Origin: Rhodobacter capsulatus
GTDB taxonomy: Bacteria > Pseudomonadota > Alphaproteobacteria > Rhodobacterales > Rhodobacteraceae
NCBI RefSeq assembly: GCF_003254295.1
Contig: NZ_QKZO01000003.1
Location: forward strand, 321,037 to 385,036
Direction: 5' to 3'
DNA length: 64,000 bases
The notes under the pieces are model-generated. The model was not told the origin of the DNA. It ran no database searches and saw nothing but the letters and a program-made list of their open reading frames with translations. Positions 8,035 to 14,356 of the stretch are shown piece by piece (position 1 is the stretch's first letter; the number at the start of each line of letters is the position of its first letter). The translations under genes were made by a program, and so were the position numbers.

Positions 8035-9381
8035 TTGGAAACCTTTGAAAACCTCGGCCTTGCGCCGATGCTGCTGAAAAATCTGGCCGGTCTTGGCCTG
8101 ACCAAACCGACGCCGATCCAGGCGAAAGCCATCCCGCAGATCGTGCGCGGCCGCGACATCCTTGGCCTTGCGCAGACCGGGACCGGCAAGACCGCCGCCT
8201 TCGGCCTGCCGATGCTGACCCGAATCCTCGCCTATGGCAAACGCCCGGCGCCGAAAACCGTGCGCGCCCTGGTGCTGGCGCCGACGCGGGAACTTGCGAC
8301 GCAGATCCACGACAACCTCGCCGCCTATGCCGAGGGCGCCCCGGTGCGCATCCAGCGCGTCGTCGGCGGCGCCTCGCTGAACGTGCAGGCGGAAAAACTG
8401 TCGAAGGGCTGCGACGTGCTGATCGCCACGCCGGGCCGCCTGATCGACCTGATCGAACGCCGCGCGCTGGTGCTGAGCGAGACGAAATATCTCGTGCTCG
8501 ACGAGGCCGACCAGATGCTTGACATCGGTTTCATCCACACGCTGCGCCGGATCGCCAAGCTGATCCCGGCGGAACGGCAGACGCTGCTGTTCTCGGCCAC
8601 GATGCCGAAGCTGATGGAGGAACTGGCGGCCAGCTACCTGTCCGACCCGATCCGGGTCGAGGTCGCCACCCCCGGCAAGGCCGCCGAAAAGATCGATCAG
8701 GGTGTGCATTTCACCACCCAGGGCGAAAAGGCAGCGCTTCTGGCCGAATATATCTCGCGCCATCCGGGCGAGCTGGCGGTGGTCTTCAACCGTACCAAGC
8801 ACGGCTCGGACAAGCTGACGAAGCTTCTGGAAAAATGGGGTTTTTCGGTCACCGCCATCCATGGCAACAAAAGCCAGGGGCAGCGGGAACGGGCGCTTTC
8901 GGCGTTCCGCGCCAGCGAGGTGCAGGTGCTGGTGGCGACCGATGTGGCGGCGCGCGGCCTTGATATTCCGCAGGTGGCGCATGTCTACAACTACGACCTG
9001 CCGAACGTGCCCGAGAACTACGTGCACCGCATCGGCCGCACCGCGCGGGCCGGGCGCGATGGCCGCGCCGTGGCCTTCTGCGGTCCGCTCGAAATGAGCG
9101 ATCTGCGCGCGATCGAGGCCGCGATGGGCGCGAAGATCCCGGTCATCGGCGGCGAACCCCATGCCGAGGGGGGCACGCGTCCCGCCCCCGGGCGCAACAG
9201 CCAGCCGAAAAAGCAGCACCGCGGTCAGGGGCCGAAACCCGCCCGCGCGGGCGAGGCGAAACCGGCCCGCAAGCCCGATGCGAAACCGGCGGCGCAACGC
9301 GGCGGCCGCGCGGAAGGCCACGCCCCGGCGGGCGGTCAGGCCGCCCCCAAGCGTCCGGCGCGGGCGCAACGCGGCCACTGA
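8035..9381 (+). CDS. DEAD-box RNA helicase, RhlE type
   Basis: ATP-dependent RNA helicase with the full motif set: Q motif (GLTKPTPIQ), motif I AQTGTGKT, Ia PTRELATQ, II DEAD (in LVLDEADQMLD), III SAT, and C-terminal VATDVAARGLDI and HRIGRTARAG. After the helicase core (to about residue 370) comes a basic, Gly/Lys/Arg/Pro-rich tail of about 80 residues typical of RhlE-type proteins, which remodel ribosomal RNA and join RNA-degradation complexes. The start is uncertain: I chose the TTG at 8035 (reading LETFENLGL as METFENLGL) because family homology begins there; the frame is open back to a GTG at 7879, but that part reads like untranslated leader. The long leader may matter for cold-shock control. 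Confidence 0.9.
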   Translation: METFENLGLAPMLLKNLAGLGLTKPTPIQAKAIPQIVRGRDILGLAQTGTGKTAAFGLPMLTRILAYGKRPAPKTVRALVLAPTRELATQIHDNLAAYAEGAPVRIQRVVGGASLNVQAEKLSKGCDVLIATPGRLIDLIERRALVLSETKYLVLDEADQMLDIGFIHTLRRIAKLIPAERQTLLFSATMPKLMEELAASYLSDPIRVEVATPGKAAEKIDQGVHFTTQGEKAALLAEYISRHPGELAVVFNRTKHGSDKLTKLLEKWGFSVTAIHGNKSQGQRERALSAFRASEVQVLVATDVAARGLDIPQVAHVYNYDLPNVPENYVHRIGRTARAGRDGRAVAFCGPLEMSDLRAIEAAMGAKIPVIGGEPHAEGGTRPAPGRNSQPKKQHRGQGPKPARAGEAKPARKPDAKPAAQRGGRAEGHAPAGGQAAPKRPARAQRGH

Positions 9382-9390
9382 GACCCGGCA

Positions 9391-9407
9391 CGGGGGCCCT
9401 GCCCCCG
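9391..9407 (+). terminator. Hairpin after the helicase gene
   Basis: CGGGGGC and GCCCCCG pair with a 3-base loop ten bases after the helicase stop. There is no T-run, so it may be a transcript-end stabiliser rather than a full intrinsic terminator. Confidence 0.35.
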
Positions 9408-9450
9408 CCTCCCCTCTTGCGCGGCCGACCCGGCTGACGCAGAAGGCGGC

Positions 9451-10041
9451 ATGGCCAAGCTTTACTTCCATTACTCGACGATGAATGCCGGCAAGAGCAC
9501 CGCGCTCTTGCAGGCGTCCTACAACTACATCGAACGCGGCATGCAGACCCTGCTGGTCACGGCGCGTCTGGATGACCGCGCCGGTCCCGGCAAGATCGGC
9601 AGCCGCATCGGCATCTCGGCCGCGGCGACGTGCTTCACCCCCCAGACCGACATGTTCGATTTGTGCGGAAATCGGCTCGACTCAGGCCCCTGCGCCTGCG
9701 TTTTTGTCGATGAAGCGCAATTTCTGACCGAGGCGCAGGTCTGGCAACTGGCCCGCGTCGTGGACGATCTGGGGCTGCCGGTGATGTGTTACGGGCTGCG
9801 CGTCGATTTCCGCGGCCAGCTGTTCCCGGGCTCGGCGGCGCTGCTCGCGCTGGCCGATGAAATGCGCGAGGTCCGCACCATCTGCCATTGCGGCAAGAAG
9901 GCGACGATGGTCGTGCGGATGGGCCCCGATGGCCGGGCCCTGCACGAAGGCGCGCAGGTGCAGATCGGCGGCAACGAGACCTATGTCTCGCTGTGTCGCC
10001 GCCACTGGCGCGACGTGATGGGCGACGGCCCGCAGGCGTGA
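9451..10041 (+). CDS. tdk: Thymidine kinase
   Basis: The 196-residue type II thymidine kinase salvages thymidine to dTMP with ATP. It shows the P-loop STMNAGKS (residues 9-16), the Walker-B-like [10 protein letters not shown] (residues 84-93) with the catalytic Glu, and zinc-binding cysteines in ICHCGKKA (residues 144-151) and in CRRH near the C-terminus. Length agrees with the family. The start ATG at 9451 gives the usual [13 protein letters not shown]-terminus. It stands alone between the helicase and trxC; a 14-base exact tandem duplication lies shortly downstream. Confidence 0.95.
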   Translation: MAKLYFHYSTMNAGKSTALLQASYNYIERGMQTLLVTARLDDRAGPGKIGSRIGISAAATCFTPQTDMFDLCGNRLDSGPCACVFVDEAQFLTEAQVWQLARVVDDLGLPVMCYGLRVDFRGQLFPGSAALLALADEMREVRTICHCGKKATMVVRMGPDGRALHEGAQVQIGGNETYVSLCRRHWRDVMGDGPQA

Positions 10042-10054
10042 TCCCGCAGTCTTG

Positions 10055-10082
10055 CCCCGCCGTCTTGACCCCGCCGTCTTGA
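10055..10082. repeat. Tandem 14-bp duplication
   Basis: CCCCGCCGTCTTGA occurs twice without a gap (10055-10068 and 10069-10082), just after tdk, and a weaker third copy precedes them. It looks like recent slippage in the spacer before trxC. Confidence 0.7.
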
Positions 10083-10136
10083 AATCGGCCGTCGGCGCCA
10101 GATATATTCTGCAACGCGCATATGATGGAGACCGAG

Positions 10137-10580
10137 ATGGCGGAAGCGCTGCGACTGACCTGCCTTGCCTGCGGGCAGGCGAACAAGCTGCCCTCGGACC
10201 GGCTGGCGGCGGGGCCGAAATGCGGCATTTGCGGCGCGGCGCTGATCACCGGCAAGGTGGCCGAGATCGATCCGGCGACGCTGGCCCAGGCCGAGCGCGA
10301 CGACCTGCCGCTGCTCGTCGATTTCTGGGCGCCCTGGTGCGGCCCCTGCCGCCAGATGGCGCCGCAATTTCAATCCGCCGCGGCGACGCTGGCGGGTCAG
10401 GTGCGGCTGGCGAAGATCGACACCGAGGCCCATCCGGCGGCCGCGCAGCGCCACCGCATCCAGGGCATCCCCGCATTCATCCTGTTTCGCAAGGGCCGCG
10501 AGCTGGCACGCGCCGCGGGCGCCCGGCCCGCAAACGAGCTTGTCGGCTTCGTCCGCGGCAAGCTGGGAGCGCGCGCCTGA
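10137..10580 (+). CDS. trxC: Thioredoxin 2 with N-terminal zinc finger
   Basis: A 147-residue thioredoxin with an N-terminal zinc-binding domain (CLACGQ at residues 10-15 and CGICG at 29-33) and the redox-active WCGPC in the thioredoxin fold (around residue 70). This two-part layout defines TrxC, a cytosolic disulfide reductase usually induced by oxidative stress. I chose the ATG at 10137 because GGAG lies 6 bases upstream; an in-frame ATG at 10122 would add five residues. The next feature is tRNA-Ala on the same strand, 81 bases on, with its own promoter. Confidence 0.92.
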   Translation: MAEALRLTCLACGQANKLPSDRLAAGPKCGICGAALITGKVAEIDPATLAQAERDDLPLLVDFWAPWCGPCRQMAPQFQSAAATLAGQVRLAKIDTEAHPAAAQRHRIQGIPAFILFRKGRELARAAGARPANELVGFVRGKLGARA

Positions 10581-10619
10581 GAAGATGAAAAAATTTGTGC
10601 GGAGAGGGGTTTGGGGCGC

Positions 10620-10648
10620 TTGACATTGCCCGCGCCTTGGGCGAAATA
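10620..10648 (+). promoter_or_regulatory. Sigma-70-like promoter of tRNA-Ala
   Basis: TTGACA (10620-10625), a 17-base spacer and GAAATA (10643-10648) lie 13 bases before the mature tRNA 5' end. Perfect -35 box and ideal spacing. Confidence 0.65.
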
Positions 10649-10661
10649 CCCCCCACGGCGA

Positions 10662-10737
10662 GGGGCTGTAGCTCAGTTGGGAGAGCGCATCGTTCGCAAT
10701 GATGAGGTCAGGGGTTCGATCCCCCTCAGCTCCACCA
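10662..10737 (+). tRNA. tRNA-Ala(CGC)
   Basis: A complete cloverleaf folds by eye: acceptor GGGGCTG with CAGCTCC, D-stem GCTC/GAGC, anticodon stem CATCG/TGATG around the loop TTCGCAA, and a T-arm with GGTTCGATCC. The anticodon is CGC, reading the alanine codon GCG. The third acceptor pair is G3-U70, the identity element of tRNA-Ala. The 3' CCA is encoded (10735-10737). Confidence 0.96.
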
Positions 10738-10884
10738 AGCCGTTCCATTGAAAGTTGACCCGAGGCGAAGTTTCTGCCTCAAGGGACTTCCGGACAGCCG
10801 ATCCGGTTTCCGCGCGGTTGTCTCCAAAGACCTTGATCCGGTGCCCGATCCGTCGTGGCGCCCTCTTTTCGGGAGAGAACGGCC

Positions 10885-11910
10885 ATGGCTTCCCGCCTCG
10901 ACCTGCTTTTGAAACATGTGACCCCGAGCGCCCGCGGGATCGAGATTGCCCCCTATTTCAACCCCGCCCTGCCGAAACGCGCGGGCTGCAACGTGCGGAT
11001 CTTCGACGTCTTCGACACCGAAACCCTGCGGGCCCGGGCGCGCGAGAACAGCTTCATCCCCGACAGCCGCATCGACGAGATCGAAGCGGTCGATTTCGTC
11101 GGCGACGCCTGCCGGATCGGTGCGGTGCTGGACCGGGAAGGCCGGCTGGGCAGTTTCGATCACATCGTCTCGTCGCATAATTTCGAACATCTCGCCAATC
11201 CGATCCTGTTCCTGCAGGGCGCGGCGCAGGCGCTGAAACCGGGCGGCGTGCTGAGCATGGCGATTCCCGACGGCCGCGCCTGTTTCGACCATTTCCGCGT
11301 CCCGACCCGGCTGGGCGACTGGCTGCTGGCCTATCACACCGACCGCGACAAGCCCGATCCGGTGACGCTGTTCGACGCTTACGGCTATCGTTCCTTCTAC
11401 TGGCGCGCGGCGGAACGCTCCGAGGCGAGCGGCTTTTTGACCGAGGATCCGGCCCGGTTTCGCCCCGAAGAGGATCTGCAGGCGCAATACGACGCCTTCG
11501 TGACCCGGCTTGCCGCGCCCTATGACTATACCGACGCCCATTGCAGCGTGCTCTTTCCCGAGCTCTTCGAACTGCATCTGCGCGAGCTGCACCATCTGGG
11601 CCTTGTCGACTTCGAGATCCTCGAGATCGCGCCGACGCAGGGGCATGAATTCTTCGCGCATCTGCGCAAGCCCGCAGCCCCTGCCCCGCGCGACGCGGCC
11701 GATTTCTATCGCCGCCGCGCCGTGCTGCTGCGCGCCGTGGCACTGCGGCTGGGCGAAACCCCGTTCATGAGCCGGCCGCGCTGGGAGATCGCCGAGCACG
11801 ACGCCCGGCATCCGCTGCGCGCGCTGCTCTTGAACCCGCGCCGGTTGCTGGCGCAGCTGCGGCTGTGGAACCGGCAGCGCCGCCAGCGGCGGCGCGCGCG
11901 GCGGGGCTGA
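10885..11910 (+). CDS. SAM-dependent methyltransferase domain protein
   Basis: The 341-residue protein carries a class I methyltransferase fold in its first two thirds: GIEIAPYFNPALPKRAG (residues 19-35) in place of motif I, FDHIVSSHNFEHLANP (residues 92-107) and LKPGGVLSMAIPDGR (residues 119-133), which fit Methyltransf_11-like enzymes. The C-terminal third is very Arg-rich. GGAGAG lies about 7 bases before the ATG at 10885, which is why I prefer it to the upstream in-frame codon at 10855. Substrate unknown; related proteins often act in glycan or lipid modification. It converges with the GGDEF-EAL gene, only 9 bases separating the two stop codons. Confidence 0.75.
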   Translation: MASRLDLLLKHVTPSARGIEIAPYFNPALPKRAGCNVRIFDVFDTETLRARARENSFIPDSRIDEIEAVDFVGDACRIGAVLDREGRLGSFDHIVSSHNFEHLANPILFLQGAAQALKPGGVLSMAIPDGRACFDHFRVPTRLGDWLLAYHTDRDKPDPVTLFDAYGYRSFYWRAAERSEASGFLTEDPARFRPEEDLQAQYDAFVTRLAAPYDYTDAHCSVLFPELFELHLRELHHLGLVDFEILEIAPTQGHEFFAHLRKPAAPAPRDAADFYRRRAVLLRAVALRLGETPFMSRPRWEIAEHDARHPLRALLLNPRRLLAQLRLWNRQRRQRRRARRG

Positions 11911-11919
11911 GCGGCCGCG

Positions 11920-13971
11920 TCAAAGCCTGCTGCCCGCGGCGGGCAGCAGCTCGAAGGGGCGGGCTGGGCCGAAACGGAAGCCCTGCCCCTCAAGGCAGCC
12001 CAGCCCGCGCAGATAGACCGCGGCCTTTTCGGTCTCCACGCCCTCGGCGACGGTTTCAAGCCCAAGCACCGCCGCCAGATCCAGAATCGCGCGCAAGATC
12101 GGCGCGTTGCGGTGATCGGCCGCCAGCCCCATCACGAAGGATTTGTCGAGCTTGATGCGGTCGATCGGCAGATCGCGCAGATGCGAGAGCGAGGCGAAGC
12201 CGGTGCCGAAATCATCCAGCGCGATCCGCATCCCCTGCGCGCGCAGCCGCGTGAAGCCCTGCGCCAGCACCTCGGACCGCTGCCCGAGCAGCACGGTTTC
12301 GACCACTTCCAGCTCGATCAGCGCAGGCGAAAGCCCGCGTGTCGCGATCAGCGCCAGGATCTGTTCGGCGAAATCCATGCCCCGCAGCGAGGCTTCGGAG
12401 AAATTGACCCCCACCCGCATCAGCCGCGCCGCATCGCGCGTCAGATCGGCCAGAACCGCATCAAGCACATTGCCATCGACCAGCCGCGCGCAATCGACAT
12501 CCTCCAGCGCCGCCCCCCAGAGTTCGGGGCCGCAGATCGTGCCTTCGCGCGTGCGGATCCGCGCCAGCGCCTCGTAGCCGACGATGCGGCGGCTGTCGAG
12601 CCGCACCTTGGGCTGATACCAGGCCAGAATCCGGCCCTCGCGCGCGGCTTCCTGCACGAAGGCGATGGCGGCGCGGCGGGCCTCGACCCGGTCGCGCAGC
12701 GGCCCGCGCAGAAAGGCGGCCGAGCCCGGACGGACCGTTTTCACCTCGGCCAGCGCCTGACGGGCGCAGCGCAGCAACCCCTCGGCATCGGTGGCATCGG
12801 CGGGAAAGCTGGCCATGCCGATGCAGGCCGTCAGCACCGTCGCCGCCACGTCGAAGGGCTGCGCCAGCGCCGTCCGCGCCGCCTGTGCCAGCCGTTCGGC
12901 CGCCGCATCGGCATCGGCGGCGGGCAGAAGCAGGGCGAATTCGTCGCCGCCCAGCCGCGCCGCCAGCCCGGCCGCGCCGACAAGCCCCGAAAGCCGCACC
13001 GCCACCTCGCGCAGAGCCGCATCCGCCGCATCGGCGCCCAGAAGATCGTTCACCGCGTTGAAATCGTCGAGATCGAGCAGCACCAGCGCAAAGCTCCCCC
13101 CCTCCAGCGCGCCCTGCAGCTGGCGGTGGAACAGGCGGCGATTGGCAAGGCCGGTCAGCTCGTCGATATTGGCCGCCTGCCAGAGCCGCTGCTGATCCTC
13201 GTGCATCCGGGTGATATCGTGCAGCACCCCGGCGATGCGCGTCATCTGCCCGCCCAGCCATTCCCCCTCGGCCTGCATCTGCACGCGGCGCAGCACGCCC
13301 GCGGGGGTCGAGAGCACCGCCTCGTGCTCGATCGGCGCCTGCGTGCGCGTGAGCTGCGCCAGATCGTCCCGGATCGCCGCCCGCACCTTGCCCGAGACGA
13401 ACCGCGCCAGCAGCTGCTCCAGCGTCAGCCCCGCCGCCGCGGGCAGGCCCAGCATCTCGAACACCCGGTCCGAGGCCTCGATCTCGCCGGTTTCGGGATC
13501 CAGCGCAAAGGCGCCGACCCCGGCCATGCGTTCGATCTGCGCCAGCCAGCGCATGCGCAGCTGCGCCAGCACGCCCGCCCGCGCCTGATCCTGGTCGCGC
13601 TGATGCGCCCGCGCCGCGTCGCTCAGCACGAAGCCGATGCGGCCCGAGTCTTGCGACAGCTGCGCGCTGAGCAGGCAATGGCGCAGCCCGCCGCCCGCAT
13701 CGGGCAAGGGCAGCGTCACCTCGTCCAGATGGCCCTGTGCGCAGAGCTTCGGCCACAGATCGGTCTTCCAGTAGACTTGCCCCGGCATCGCCAGCAGATG
13801 CGCGAAGCGGCGTTGACCGATCAGCGCCGATGCGGGCTGCCCGAGCCAGCGCAGCAGCGTCGCATTGGCGGCAAGGATCCGCCCCTCCAGATCGGTCAGC
13901 AAAAGCCCGCAGGGCAGCAGGTCGGCCTCCGGCCCGAAACCATCGCAAGCAAGGGGCGGAAAATCCATCAT
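11920..13971 (-). CDS. PAS-PAS-GGDEF-EAL cyclic-di-GMP protein
   Basis: A 683-residue soluble signalling protein: two PAS domains (about residues 10-130 and 150-275), a GGDEF domain with intact [11 protein letters not shown] (around residue 340) and an EAL domain with YEALARIRTREG (around residue 470) and DDFGTGFASLSHL. Both catalytic signatures are intact, so it may make or degrade cyclic di-GMP; PAS-linked bifunctional proteins usually favour one activity. No membrane helix. The start is ATGATG at 13971/13968. It has no convincing ribosome site of its own but overlaps the stop of a 37-codon ORF with a strong site, so translational coupling is likely. It converges with the methyltransferase. 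Confidence 0.88.
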   Translation of the reverse strand: MMDFPPLACDGFGPEADLLPCGLLLTDLEGRILAANATLLRWLGQPASALIGQRRFAHLLAMPGQVYWKTDLWPKLCAQGHLDEVTLPLPDAGGGLRHCLLSAQLSQDSGRIGFVLSDAARAHQRDQDQARAGVLAQLRMRWLAQIERMAGVGAFALDPETGEIEASDRVFEMLGLPAAAGLTLEQLLARFVSGKVRAAIRDDLAQLTRTQAPIEHEAVLSTPAGVLRRVQMQAEGEWLGGQMTRIAGVLHDITRMHEDQQRLWQAANIDELTGLANRRLFHRQLQGALEGGSFALVLLDLDDFNAVNDLLGADAADAALREVAVRLSGLVGAAGLAARLGGDEFALLLPAADADAAAERLAQAARTALAQPFDVAATVLTACIGMASFPADATDAEGLLRCARQALAEVKTVRPGSAAFLRGPLRDRVEARRAAIAFVQEAAREGRILAWYQPKVRLDSRRIVGYEALARIRTREGTICGPELWGAALEDVDCARLVDGNVLDAVLADLTRDAARLMRVGVNFSEASLRGMDFAEQILALIATRGLSPALIELEVVETVLLGQRSEVLAQGFTRLRAQGMRIALDDFGTGFASLSHLRDLPIDRIKLDKSFVMGLAADHRNAPILRAILDLAAVLGLETVAEGVETEKAAVYLRGLGCLEGQGFRFGPARPFELLPAAGSRL
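11927..11949. terminator. Hairpin at the convergent gene ends
   Basis: CTGCTGCCCGC (11927-11937) and its exact reverse complement GCGGGCAGCAG (11939-11949) form a strong stem inside the last codons of the GGDEF-EAL gene, where the methyltransferase message also ends. No T-run; possible transcript end on either strand. Confidence 0.35.
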
Positions 13972-14081
13972 CGCGCCGCCCCCGCGCCGCAGCGACCGCA
14001 GGCCCCTGCCCCGCCCGGCCGGGGCCGGGGCAGCGCGCCCGAATCGGCAACAAGCGATTTCAGCATGCGAGAATTCGGCAT
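13968..14081 (-). CDS. Small ORF coupled to the GGDEF-EAL gene, 37 aa
   Basis: On the minus strand an ATG at 14081 follows a strong GGAGG site (14094-14090) with 8-base spacing. The ORF runs 37 codons and its TGA overlaps the ATGATG start of the cyclic-di-GMP gene, which lacks a ribosome site of its own. The product starts MPNSRMLKSLVADSG and continues Pro/Gly/Arg/Cys-rich with a CGRC motif; I recognise no domain. The arrangement suggests a leader whose translation delivers ribosomes to the downstream gene. Whether the peptide itself matters cannot be judged here. Confidence 0.45.
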   Translation of the reverse strand: MPNSRMLKSLVADSGALPRPRPGGAGACGRCGAGAAR

Positions 14082-14356
14082 GCGACAGTCCTCCGCGCGG
14101 GGCGCCGCATCCCGCCCCGTTCTCCCTGAATATACCCGAGTTGCCACCAAAACCTTGATGCAGCCCCAGATTGTGCAGGCCAAGACTGATCTTGCCGGGC
14201 CTTGCCCCTGCCCCGCCCCTGTCTTTCCGCAGTTCGTTAAAAAATCCTTGCCGCAACCGGGGTCGGGGCGCAGAATTTTCACCGTTGCACCCGACGCCCC
14301 CGGTCCGGCGGGCCCCGCGGTGCGGCAGCGCGGACCGGACCCGCGCAGGAGGGCGG
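14082..14356. other. Divergent intergenic region
   Basis: Together with the small ORF this forms the 385-base gap between the GGDEF-EAL gene (left) and the FG-GAP/RTX gene (right). On the minus strand a TATATT element (complement of 14129-14134) is a possible -10 box about 50 bases before the small ORF, but no matching -35 is clear. Toward the right gene an A-rich GTTAAAAAATCC lies near 14238. I see no operator palindrome or RNA gene. Confidence 0.4.
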
